DNA from: JAGNKE01 sp965230245
GTDB taxonomy: Bacteria; Pseudomonadota; Alphaproteobacteria; Micavibrionales; Micavibrionaceae
Length of the DNA stretch: 64,000 nt
Direction of reading: 5' to 3'
NCBI GenBank assembly: GCA_965230245.1
Contig: OZ246000.1
Coordinates: 1,736,001-1,800,000, forward strand
This document shows, one piece after another, positions 24,739-32,783 of the stretch. Below the pieces are notes generated by a model that saw only the letters and a program-made list of their open reading frames with translations, was not told the DNA's origin and searched no databases. The position numbers and the translations under genes were made by a program. The stretch's first letter is position 1; every line of letters begins with the position of its first letter.

Positions 24739-25005
24739 ATGTTAGATATGTCCCAACGTATCAAAGGTCTCACCCACCCGCTGATCAGCGATATTTACCT
24801 CAAGCGTGGAGTAGGAAATAGAAAAGGCGAAGACGTACTGGTCATAGAAGCCAGGCGCCCCCGCACAGCCAATCAGAATAACAAAATTCGTAAATCTACA
24901 CCTGAAAGCTTTATGTACGATCTTCTTACTGATTTGGAAGACTTGAAGCGTAAAGCCCTAAAACAGGTTGGTCATTTTGACCGTGTTGATATCCGTACAC
25001 ACTAA
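24739..25005 (+). CDS. Small basic protein of unknown function
   Basis: An 88-residue soluble protein with a GAAAGGAAC ribosome site. It starts with MLDMSQRIKGLTHPLISDIYLKRG, has a basic middle (EARRPRTANQNNKIRK) and a C-terminal helix LLTDLEDLKRKALKQ. I do not recognise it. The only clue is its place between stress genes, the phased GATACA repeats in its promoter region, and a terminator right after it, which make it a separately regulated single gene. Confidence 0.7.
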   Translation: MLDMSQRIKGLTHPLISDIYLKRGVGNRKGEDVLVIEARRPRTANQNNKIRKSTPESFMYDLLTDLEDLKRKALKQVGHFDRVDIRTH

Positions 25006-25054
25006 ACGGTATTCCTCCAAATAAAACGGTCTCCTCTTACCAATAGGATCGAAG

Positions 25055-25081
25055 AAAAATCGGCAAATTAGCCGATTTTTT
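25055..25081 (+). terminator. Rho-independent terminator after the 88-residue gene
   Basis: AAAAATCGGC and GCCGATTTTT form a ten-base stem with a six-base loop, with further T. It lies 49 bases past the stop. Confidence 0.9.
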
Positions 25082-25088
25082 ATTTTTT

Positions 25089-25113
25089 GAAACTTTTTGA
25101 CTTGCCCTTCGTT
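25089..25113 (+). promoter_or_regulatory. EcfG-type promoter candidate for the PRC-barrel-like gene
   Basis: GAAAC at 25089-25093, a 16-base spacer and CGTT at 25110-25113. One mismatch in the -35. The ATG at 25154 is 40 bases downstream. Confidence 0.5.
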
Positions 25114-25153
25114 TGTATGACGAACAACAAAGAAAAACGGAAAGGAGAAAATA

Positions 25154-25210
25154 ATGAATAGTGATATTTTTGAAGGAAAATGGAAAAATTTACGAAGAAC
25201 GAGCGGATGA
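25154..25210 (+). pseudogene. 18-codon CsbD-like stub or leader peptide
   Basis: An ATG with a strong AAAGGAG ribosome site opens an 18-codon frame, MNSDIFEGKWKNLRRTSG, ending in TGA at 25208. Its first twelve residues match the typical start of CsbD-family stress proteins (MNxDxxEGKWKxL), but a CsbD protein is normally about 60-70 residues. The stop is one base from the ATG of the next gene, which begins in another frame. It is either the remnant of a CsbD gene broken by deletion, or a short translated leader that couples ribosomes into the PRC-barrel-like gene. Confidence 0.55.
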
Positions 25211-25211
25211 A

Positions 25212-25475
25212 ATGGTAAGCCTCAGACATTTACGCGATGGACAGGTCCTTGATTATCAGGGAAAAGTAGCAGGCGAAGTTGAAGCAATCATTTACCAAAA
25301 CGCCGAAGCACAGGATATCTATTTCAAACTGAAACCGCGCTTGGTTGGAGAAAGTCAGGCCAAACTTTACGGCCTTCCGCTCGAAGCTTTTGATCTGACA
25401 ACAAACCGTGACGGTTATGATATCAAGCTCAGCAAAGAGCAAACCGCATCACTCGCCGAAGTGCTTTACGAATAA
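25212..25475 (+). CDS. Small PRC-barrel-like protein
   Basis: An 87-residue protein starting MVSLRHLRDGQVLDYQGKVAG. The pattern of LRDGQVLDYQGKVAGEVEAII, a strand FKLKPRL, and a late LYGLPLEAFDL resembles a PRC-barrel domain, a small beta-barrel used in stress and RNA-related proteins. The frame extends upstream to a GTG at 25161, but the good ribosome site serves the ATG at 25154 of the stub, so translation here is probably coupled from the stub stop one base before 25212. A terminator hairpin follows within the convergent purT coding end. Confidence 0.65.
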   Translation: MVSLRHLRDGQVLDYQGKVAGEVEAIIYQNAEAQDIYFKLKPRLVGESQAKLYGLPLEAFDLTTNRDGYDIKLSKEQTASLAEVLYE

Positions 25476-25490
25476 AGAAATAGAAAAGCC

Positions 25491-26672
25491 CTATAAGCTG
25501 ACTTTAACCTTGCCCGTAACTTCAAGGGCAAGGTTTTTTGCATCCTCAACACTCTCTGCTCGCGCCAAAGCAACACCCATACGCCGCTTGCCGTTAACTT
25601 CCGGCTTGCCGAACAGACGCAAATCTGTATTCGGAACGGCCAAAGCCTCTTCAAGATTACCAAAGGAAACCTGTTTAGATGTTCCCGAAACAAGTATGAC
25701 CGCAGAAGCCGACGGCCCGTGGAAATGAATATTCGGAATAGGCAGACCCAAAAATGCCCGCGCATGCAGTGCAAATTCGGATAAGTCCTGCGAAATCATC
25801 GTCACCATGCCCGTATCATGCGGGCGGGGGGAGACCTCACTGAAATACACATGATCCCCTTTGATAAACAGCTCGACACCGAACAGTCCGCGCCCACCCA
25901 AAGAGTCCGTCACCGCTTTGGCAATCTTCTGGGATTCCGCCAGCGCAACATCAGACATGGCTTGCGGCTGCCATGATTCCTGATAATCCCCGTCTTCTTG
26001 CCTGTGCCCGATCGGCAGGCAAAAACTCGTCCCGTCTTTGTGACGAATGGTCAACAACGTAATCTCGTAATCAAAGTCGACAAACCCTTCAACAATCACA
26101 CGCCCCGCACCGCTGCGGCCGCCTTCCTGTGCATATGTCCACGCCGTTTCAATATCATCCGCAGACTTAATCGTGCTTTGCCCCTTACCCGATGAACTCA
26201 TAATCGGTTTGACAACGCAGGGAATACCAATCTCCTGAACGGCCGCCTCAAACTCCACGCGGGTATCACAAAAACGGTAGGGCGAAGTCGATAAACCCAA
26301 CTCCTCCGCAGCCAGTCTGCGAATACCCTCACGGTTCATCGTCAACTTTGCCGCGCGAGCCGTCGGTACGATCGTAAACCCTTCTTCTTCCAACGCGACA
26401 AGCGTGTCCGTCGCAATAGCTTCAACTTCAGGAACAATAAAATCTGGCTTCTCGCTTTCAATGATCCTGCGCAGAGCATCACCGTCCAGCATCGACACAA
26501 CATGCGATCGATCGGCAACCTGCATCGCTGGCGCATTCTCATAAGCATCCAGTGCAATAACCTCAACACCCAAACGTTGTAATTCAATCACAACTTCCTT
26601 GCCCAACTCGCCCGAGCCGCAAAGAAGAACTTTTTTCGAAGTAGGGGAAAACGGTGTGCCGATACTGGTCAT
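25491..26672 (-). CDS. purT: Formate-dependent phosphoribosylglycinamide formyltransferase
   Basis: A 393-residue ATP-grasp enzyme, full length. The N-terminus VLLCGSGELGKEVVIELQRLG is the preATP-grasp domain; KPIMSSSGKGQS is the ATP loop, and EVSPRPHDTGMVTMISQDLSEFALHARAFLGLPIP the catalytic signature of PurT. It makes formyl-GAR from GAR, formate and ATP, an alternative to PurN, which this window also encodes. No pur genes are adjacent. The 3' end contains a terminator hairpin that serves the convergent gene. Confidence 0.97.
   Translation of the reverse strand: MTSIGTPFSPTSKKVLLCGSGELGKEVVIELQRLGVEVIALDAYENAPAMQVADRSHVVSMLDGDALRRIIESEKPDFIVPEVEAIATDTLVALEEEGFTIVPTARAAKLTMNREGIRRLAAEELGLSTSPYRFCDTRVEFEAAVQEIGIPCVVKPIMSSSGKGQSTIKSADDIETAWTYAQEGGRSGAGRVIVEGFVDFDYEITLLTIRHKDGTSFCLPIGHRQEDGDYQESWQPQAMSDVALAESQKIAKAVTDSLGGRGLFGVELFIKGDHVYFSEVSPRPHDTGMVTMISQDLSEFALHARAFLGLPIPNIHFHGPSASAVILVSGTSKQVSFGNLEEALAVPNTDLRLFGKPEVNGKRRMGVALARAESVEDAKNLALEVTGKVKVSL
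25508..25539 (+). terminator. Terminator of the PRC-barrel-like gene, inside the purT coding end
   Basis: CCTTGCCC and GGGCAAGG form an eight-base stem with a ten-base loop, followed by six T on the plus strand. It begins 33 bases past the plus-strand stop, within the last codons of purT. Confidence 0.85.
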
Positions 26673-26758
26673 AAATGCGTCCTGTTAAATGATGTGTGCC
26701 GAAGTGCTCACACAATAACCAAGACCGAAGAAAATGAAAATCCTGAATTTATGAAAAC

Positions 26759-29512
26759 CTAAGGAATGGCATAGGTGCCAAGGCTCGGGTGCACAGGGCC
26801 GTAAGCAGGGCTTGCGGATGTTTCTTCATCAATATAGGGTGCAATTTCCTCACCGTAATTTTCTTTCAGCGCATCGACAATCGCTTCGTCGCTTCCTGCG
26901 GCATTATTCACAAAGCGGCGCAATTCAGCTTCCTCCGTGCGATACAACGAGCCGCCTTCTTTCAGGCGCTCCATGGCTGCCGCAAGAATCTGGTAATTCG
27001 GGTCTTGCTGCACATCCGCAACGGCAAAACACTTGTCATGCAGCCCAAGCCCGTTGGCCGGCCCCTCCCAGACAAACACGCTGGAGAGATAATCACGCAT
27101 AACCTCGGGGTTCCGACGCAAGGCTTCTTCGGCCTCTCCCATCGTTGTGGATGTATTCCATTGATCTATGAGTTCATAGAATGCGGTATTGTTATACGCA
27201 TCTTCAGCATTGAGGTAATCAACAACCAGCGGATCAAGCGTACTTCGATCCTGAAATTGCGCTGTTGCTTTGACGATGTCCAGTAATTGCTGCGGATCAA
27301 GTTCATTGGCAAGAGCCTCGGCGCCTCTTGGATCGGCCAACAACCGGTCAAACTCTGTGGCAAACTTCGCAATGGCATCTTTCTCAGCCTGATGGGCGGA
27401 AACAACACGCGGGTTGGAAAGAATGGCCTGCGTCTCACCTAACTTTCGGATGGCCTGATCACTCTGCAGAAGAGCCATTTCCGGACTTTCCGCCGCAGCC
27501 ATGGGATCGGGGGCGGTTAGGGCTTCAAGCGCAAAATCGATAATGGGTGGAACGCCCGCCGCTTGCGCCGGATGCGCAACCTCGTCATAGACACGTAAAT
27601 ATTCTGCTCCAGCGGCACGCACTTCATTATGTGCCACGACCAAATCATGTAACAGAGGATTAACCGCGCTCGGATCATCCGGCAAACCTGTTGAAACGCC
27701 GCTACTGAGAGAGGCGCGTAAGGAAAGGCCGGGGATCATCGCGGGCGAAAGCATTTCGTGGATGTTTTGCGGCAACTGATGCTTATCCGAAAAACTTTGG
27801 AAACGGTTCATCGCAATATTTTCAACAATGACCATGCCGGGAATAGCCAGCGGAGTAGGGTCGGCAGCTTGCCCTGTTAACATGGGTCCGACCTCATCCA
27901 TCATCGCCTTATATTCGGTATAGGCCTCATCCGTTAAATGCCCGGAGGCATGCAACTGATCGGCAATCGATAATGTCGTCGCATTGGCATAGCTGGTTGC
28001 TCCTACAGCCAGCCCCGTCGTCACAACAGTCGTAACAATGCCGACTTTCGATGTGTTCAGGGCAAGGCGGGAAATCTTGGCAGACTTTACAAGCTTGGCC
28101 AGATCGCTCAGTGCATCAAGCGCATCAGCTCCGCGGGCTGTCGCACGCGCCAGATCCGCAGCTTCATCAACCGGTGCTTTGCCGATATCTGCAAGAGCCT
28201 GTGTAACGGCAGCACGTGTATGAGAGTCCAGACCATTTACAGTTGTTTTGAATTCATCAAGGAAGGCAAGGGCTTCCTCACCGGTTTCTGCTCCATCGAT
28301 AACGGATTTAAGATCCGATAATTCGCGCAAGGCTTCTACGGCCTTGGGGTCGGTAACTTTCAATAGGTCGTCTGCCGGAATCGAATCAGGAATGCGATTA
28401 TAAAACTCACCCTGAACGGCATCCATGGAAAGCATCACCCGTGCGGCCTCATCCACGCTCGTGTAGCCGACAGCATTACGAACGTTCGTAGCACCCTCAC
28501 GAATATTACTAAAGACTCGATCCGTGCCCGTGATACCGCTGGGCGGTTTTGCAGTGATCGTCCGTCCCCCCGGAAGGTTAACCTCAGAACCCGAGCGGAC
28601 GTTTTCAATCAAACCGTTCAGGCCACCTTCATGGACGGTTGCACCCTCCCGCAAACGGTCAAAGAATTGCTCGGCCAGACGCCCTTGTTCTGCAGCGGGC
28701 AGATGATCAAAACGGTGAACAACAATCGCACCGTCCCGCACCTCCGTAACCGTATTGGCCGCTTCATCAAGAAAAGCCATATGCGTAGCGCGCCCGAAAT
28801 GTTTTGAGTTTTCTGCCACAGTTTCATTCACCGCCAGAATGGCGCCGCGTCCAGATGTCAGGGCAGGGCGTGCATTCTCAACCATATCAAGGCGACGGGT
28901 AAAGGCTGTGTAATCATTACTCATACCGGTCGTGGAAAGATTGGTAGTCCCTGTAAACCTCGCGTCGGTGCTGATGGCAACACCCGGATTTTGCGAGAAC
29001 ATGGCACTTCTGTACGCAGCATTGCTGGCAGCGCGTCCCTGAACCATCTCAATAAAACTATCTACACTCCGTTGAGCTGCACCCGCATCTGCCGCATTGT
29101 CAAATTGTACGAAGTTTTTAGGGTCTGGCGCACCGGCTTTCGCCTTGCGTAACTGACTATTAAACGTATCCGCCCCATCTGGGTAACGGTAAATTGTTCC
29201 GAAATCATGCGCATCCGTATCCGTCAAAATCAACATTGTATTATCGGCTTGATTATACAAATGCACCGATTGTCTTCCCGGATCAACGAACCCGCGTGTA
29301 TCCGGAGAACGGATCATGCGTTGGATATAATCCTGCAAGTCCTCCGGCGTACTGATCCGTAAATCCGGCCCGACATCTGTAAAGCGAAAGGCATTCTGGC
29401 CATTCATGATACCGCCGTTCGGATCCATGCCTTGGGCATGTTTCGGCCACGCATGCCCTCGCGCGACATATTCTGCAAGAAGTTCGGTATTTAAATCACT
29501 TGGATCTGGCAT
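26759..29512 (-). CDS. Large 917-residue protein of unknown function, nuclease-like N-terminus
   Basis: A 917-residue protein I do not recognise. Residues 10-125 have the look of a BECR-fold nuclease/toxin (the barnase, EndoU, colicin D/E5, RelE group): ARGHAWPKHAQG with His25, a helix STPEDLQDYIQRMI, then GRQSVHLYNQADNTMLILTD with Arg80, and DFGTIYRYPDG with Thr106. This is a reading by eye. The middle is helical; a single hydrophobic stretch lies near 480-505 (VGIVTTVVTTGLAVGATSYA). No signal peptide. The C-terminal part is acidic and helical. It is not repetitive. The gene stands 23 bases after a small gene that may be its partner. The start ATG has no clear ribosome site. It could be a secreted effector or polymorphic toxin. 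Confidence 0.55.
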   Translation of the reverse strand: MPDPSDLNTELLAEYVARGHAWPKHAQGMDPNGGIMNGQNAFRFTDVGPDLRISTPEDLQDYIQRMIRSPDTRGFVDPGRQSVHLYNQADNTMLILTDTDAHDFGTIYRYPDGADTFNSQLRKAKAGAPDPKNFVQFDNAADAGAAQRSVDSFIEMVQGRAASNAAYRSAMFSQNPGVAISTDARFTGTTNLSTTGMSNDYTAFTRRLDMVENARPALTSGRGAILAVNETVAENSKHFGRATHMAFLDEAANTVTEVRDGAIVVHRFDHLPAAEQGRLAEQFFDRLREGATVHEGGLNGLIENVRSGSEVNLPGGRTITAKPPSGITGTDRVFSNIREGATNVRNAVGYTSVDEAARVMLSMDAVQGEFYNRIPDSIPADDLLKVTDPKAVEALRELSDLKSVIDGAETGEEALAFLDEFKTTVNGLDSHTRAAVTQALADIGKAPVDEAADLARATARGADALDALSDLAKLVKSAKISRLALNTSKVGIVTTVVTTGLAVGATSYANATTLSIADQLHASGHLTDEAYTEYKAMMDEVGPMLTGQAADPTPLAIPGMVIVENIAMNRFQSFSDKHQLPQNIHEMLSPAMIPGLSLRASLSSGVSTGLPDDPSAVNPLLHDLVVAHNEVRAAGAEYLRVYDEVAHPAQAAGVPPIIDFALEALTAPDPMAAAESPEMALLQSDQAIRKLGETQAILSNPRVVSAHQAEKDAIAKFATEFDRLLADPRGAEALANELDPQQLLDIVKATAQFQDRSTLDPLVVDYLNAEDAYNNTAFYELIDQWNTSTTMGEAEEALRRNPEVMRDYLSSVFVWEGPANGLGLHDKCFAVADVQQDPNYQILAAAMERLKEGGSLYRTEEAELRRFVNNAAGSDEAIVDALKENYGEEIAPYIDEETSASPAYGPVHPSLGTYAIP

Positions 29513-29535
29513 TCTTATTCACCCACACATTTTTT

Positions 29536-29934
29536 TTATTCCGGGAACGCAGCATCAAACATGGTTTCGATATGGTCAACAAGAGGCCGTTCAACATCAA
29601 GCTCCGTGCCCTCGGGATGGACGGAAAACCCGAACCCTTTCCACGCCGTCGCCAGTTTTGACAATTGCACGAAATCATAACGGCTAAGCTTTAATTGATC
29701 CCCTTCGGCCTGTCCTGCAATAACGTTTCGCATAGCCTGAACTTCGGGCACGGAAACAAAGGCGTGCTCTGAAAGATCAATCTGCTCCGTCTGCAAACTC
29801 GCATCAATGAAGTCCACCAAACGCTGTTTTTCGGCAGGGAAAGCCTGAATAACAACCTCGTCATTCTCATTCAATGTCTCAAAATGCATTGAAAGCCCGC
29901 TTGTTTCTGAAGTGTGTTGTCTGGCATGTGCCAT
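29536..29934 (-). CDS. Small protein upstream of the 917-residue gene
   Basis: About 132 residues from the ATG at 29934 (MAHARQHTSETSG); the frame extends to a TTG at 29973, which I discount. It is acidic, with helix ASLQTEQIDLSEHAFVSVPEVQAMRNVIAGQ and a strand-helix end GFGFSVHPEGTELDVERPLVDHIETMFDAAF. I know no family. Because it lies 23 bases before the large nuclease-like gene on the same strand, an immunity or chaperone role is possible, though immunity genes usually follow the toxin. Confidence 0.6.
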   Translation of the reverse strand: MAHARQHTSETSGLSMHFETLNENDEVVIQAFPAEKQRLVDFIDASLQTEQIDLSEHAFVSVPEVQAMRNVIAGQAEGDQLKLSRYDFVQLSKLATAWKGFGFSVHPEGTELDVERPLVDHIETMFDAAFPE

Positions 29935-30053
29935 ATCAGCCCCGATTATCTTTTGACAAAATAATAGACTCAAACTGCCCTGAAAGTCAAAAATTATAAC
30001 CTTTGGGATAGGATGGTGTGATTTGCAATGATAACCACGTCAAAACGCAGTGC

Positions 30054-30899
30054 TTATGCGCCAAGAATATCGGCGTGATGCTTGATATGTTCGCCGATAA
30101 AACTCTGGATAAAATAATAGCTGTGGTCATACCCGTCCTGCATCCGTAAGATCAGTTTTTGTCCGGCGGTCTTGCAGGCCGTTTCAAAAATCTCGGGCTT
30201 CAACTGCTCCTCAAGGAACTGGTCACCTGTTCCCTGATCAATCAGAATGTCGGGATTTAACGACGCATCGCTTGTCCGTCTAACCAGCTCACTCGCATCA
30301 TGGTTTTTCCACTCGTCCTGATCATCACCAAGATAACCTTTAAACGCCTTCTGCCCCCACGGCACCTGAGTCGGCGCAACAATGGGTGAAAACGCCGATA
30401 CGGATTTAAACAGGGCAGGGTATTTGAAAAAAAGCGTCAACGCACCATGCCCGCCCATCGAATGACCTAACACGCCTTGTTTCTTTCCATCAACGGCAAA
30501 CGTATCGCAAACAACCTTGTTCAGGTCTTTAACGATGTAATCTTCCATACGAAAATGTTTCGCCCATGGCTGCTGGGTAGCATTCACGTAAAACCCCGCG
30601 CCCTTACCGAAATCGTAGGCGTCCGCATCATCCGGCACGTCATCTCCGCGCGGCGATGTATCGGGCGCAACAATCGCAACGCCGTGCTCCGCCGCAAAAC
30701 CATAAGCGCCGGCCTTCGTCGTAAAGTTTTCATGCGTACAGGTCAGCCCCGACAGAAACGTCAAAACAGGCACATCGCCGTCCTTAGCCTGTGGCGGCAT
30801 AAAGACGGAAAAAGTCATCTGACATCTCAGCGCTTCGCTTCGGTGCTCCCAAACGCTCAACTCTCCGCCGTAACACTTATGCTTTTCAATTTCCTTCAT
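30054..30899 (-). CDS. S-formylglutathione hydrolase
   Basis: A 281-residue esterase D-type alpha/beta hydrolase. The nucleophile motif GHSMGGHGAL places serine at 147; DTSPRG and FGKGAGFYVNATQQPW are family hallmarks, and the catalytic His is in DGYDHSYYFI near the C-terminus. It hydrolyses S-formylglutathione to formate and glutathione, step two of glutathione-dependent formaldehyde oxidation. Its start overlaps the stop of the class III ADH gene (TGATG), so the two are coupled. Confidence 0.96.
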   Translation of the reverse strand: MKEIEKHKCYGGELSVWEHRSEALRCQMTFSVFMPPQAKDGDVPVLTFLSGLTCTHENFTTKAGAYGFAAEHGVAIVAPDTSPRGDDVPDDADAYDFGKGAGFYVNATQQPWAKHFRMEDYIVKDLNKVVCDTFAVDGKKQGVLGHSMGGHGALTLFFKYPALFKSVSAFSPIVAPTQVPWGQKAFKGYLGDDQDEWKNHDASELVRRTSDASLNPDILIDQGTGDQFLEEQLKPEIFETACKTAGQKLILRMQDGYDHSYYFIQSFIGEHIKHHADILGA

Positions 30900-32005
30900 C
30901 AGTACAGCACCACGCTACGAATACTTGTGCCTTCATGCATCATATCAAACCCCTTGTTGATATCCTCAAGCGGCATCGTATGCGTGATAAGGTCATCGAT
31001 ATTGATTTTGCCGTCCATGTACCAGTCCACAATCTTCGGAACATCGGTACGGCCTCTCGCACCGCCGAATGCAGATCCGCGCCACACGCGACCGGTCACC
31101 AACTGGAACGGACGGGTCGAGATTTCCTTTCCGGCACCGGCCACACCGATGATAACACTCTCCCCCCATCCCTTGTGACAGCATTCAAGCGCCTGACGCA
31201 TCACATCGACATTTCCGATACATTCAAAACTGTAGTCAACGCCGCCATTCGTCAGGTCGCAAATCGCCTCGACGACATTGTCCGTTTCCTTCGGATTAAT
31301 GAAATCCGTCATCCCGAATTTCTCGGCCAACGCACGCTTGGCGGGGTTAATGTCTACGCCGATAATCCGCGTCGCACCGACCATCCGTGCACCTTGTATG
31401 ACATTGAGTCCAATACCGCCAAGGCCGAATACGGCCACGGTTGAACCGGGCTCGACCTTCGCATCGAACACAACCGCGCCGATCCCCGTTGTGACACCGC
31501 ACCCGATGTAACAAATCTTGTCAAACGGCGCATCTTCACGCACCTTCGCAACCGCAATTTCAGGCATCACGGTAAAATTGGAAAACGTCGAACACCCCAT
31601 GTAGTGCATGATCGGCTCCCCATTAAGAGAAAAGCGGCTCGTCCCGTCCGGCATCAGCCCCTTGCCTTGTGTCGCGCGGATAGACTGGCACAAATTCGTT
31701 TTCGGATTGAGGCAGAAATCGCATTCACGGCATTCCGGCGTATAAAGCGGAATAACATGATCACCGACCTTAACCGATGTCACGCCCTCACCGACGTCAC
31801 GCACGATGCCCGCACCTTCATGGCCGAGAATAGCTGGAAAAACGCCTTCAGGGTCATCACCGGACAATGTAAACTCATCTGTATGACAAATCCCTGTGGC
31901 CATATTCTCAACCAGAACCTCGCCCGTCTTCGGGCCGTCTAGGTCAACTGTTTCAATCGTAAGAGGGGCTCCGGCTTTGGTCGCAATCGCGGCGCGTGTC
32001 TTCAT
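30899..32005 (-). CDS. S-(hydroxymethyl)glutathione dehydrogenase / class III alcohol dehydrogenase
   Basis: A 368-residue zinc alcohol dehydrogenase of class III. The catalytic zinc site starts in GICHTDEFTLSGDDPEGVFPAILGHEGAG; the structural zinc cysteines are in CRECDFCLNPKTNLC; the NAD loop is GLGGIGLNVIQGA. It oxidises S-hydroxymethylglutathione to S-formylglutathione, and can also reduce S-nitrosoglutathione. First gene of a formaldehyde detoxification pair with the hydrolase; glyoxalase I lies just upstream. Confidence 0.97.
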   Translation of the reverse strand: MKTRAAIATKAGAPLTIETVDLDGPKTGEVLVENMATGICHTDEFTLSGDDPEGVFPAILGHEGAGIVRDVGEGVTSVKVGDHVIPLYTPECRECDFCLNPKTNLCQSIRATQGKGLMPDGTSRFSLNGEPIMHYMGCSTFSNFTVMPEIAVAKVREDAPFDKICYIGCGVTTGIGAVVFDAKVEPGSTVAVFGLGGIGLNVIQGARMVGATRIIGVDINPAKRALAEKFGMTDFINPKETDNVVEAICDLTNGGVDYSFECIGNVDVMRQALECCHKGWGESVIIGVAGAGKEISTRPFQLVTGRVWRGSAFGGARGRTDVPKIVDWYMDGKINIDDLITHTMPLEDINKGFDMMHEGTSIRSVVLY

Positions 32006-32111
32006 CTGTGTTTAGTCCTTAATATCTGAAACCTTAAAGGATACTGCCAAGCATCACGGCGCAAGTCCACACGCTCAGCAGAAATTTTTTAACACTTACG
32101 GGAGCGTGGCC

Positions 32112-32567
32112 TTACCACGTGCCGGTGTTTTCCATGCTGGCCCACGGCTCTTTCGGCTCCAGTGCGTCACCTTTTTGTAAAAGCTCGATAGAGATGCCGT
32201 CCGGCGATTTGATAAATGCCATATATCCGTCACGCGGCGGGCGGTTGATCGTCACACCATTATCCATCAGGCTCTGGCATGTTTCATAAATATTATCTAC
32301 GCGGTAGGCGAGGTGCCCGAAATTACGGCCGCCTGAATACTCCTCTACTTTGCCGTCATCATCCGGCCAGTTGTAAGTCAGTTCCAGAAGCGGCGTCTTG
32401 GTTTCCTTCGCGCTTGCTGCATCTTCATCGGCCGCCAGAAAAATCAGGGTAAAGCGGCCTTTTTCGTTCTCCATGCGGCGTGTTTCCACCATGCCCAACT
32501 TGCCGCAGAAAAAATCCAGTGCGGCATCAATATCGTGTACGCGGATCATTGTGTGAAGGTATTCCAT
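32112..32567 (-). CDS. gloA: Lactoylglutathione lyase (glyoxalase I)
   Basis: A 151-residue glyoxalase I. It opens MEYLHTMIRVHD with metal ligand His5; the other ligands are the Glu in PLLELTYNW, the His in FGHLAYRV and the Glu in GISIELLQ. It isomerises the methylglyoxal-glutathione hemithioacetal to S-lactoylglutathione. The Ni-type short form is expected. It stands 106 bases before the class III ADH gene, giving a glutathione-dependent aldehyde detoxification group. Confidence 0.95.
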   Translation of the reverse strand: MEYLHTMIRVHDIDAALDFFCGKLGMVETRRMENEKGRFTLIFLAADEDAASAKETKTPLLELTYNWPDDDGKVEEYSGGRNFGHLAYRVDNIYETCQSLMDNGVTINRPPRDGYMAFIKSPDGISIELLQKGDALEPKEPWASMENTGTW

Positions 32568-32783
32568 TATCCGTTTGCTCCATTTTTGACTTTTTCGGGT
32601 AACTCACAGTATTGAAAAATGCGAATCATGTATAGTTACAACAAATTAATTTGATGCCTGTTCCGCCGCCGAAGTTTATCCAGAGCTTTAGCCCGCGGAA
32701 TGGTTGGTTTTTGTTGGCCTTATTTTCCAAAATGTCTATAGTCGGGCCACGGGATAAATGACTGAGTAACGAAAGGAAACCAC

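Noticed and set aside
32010..32110. Possible hairpin between gloA and the class III ADH gene
   Set aside because: Inverted repeat is imperfect with a long loop and no T run.
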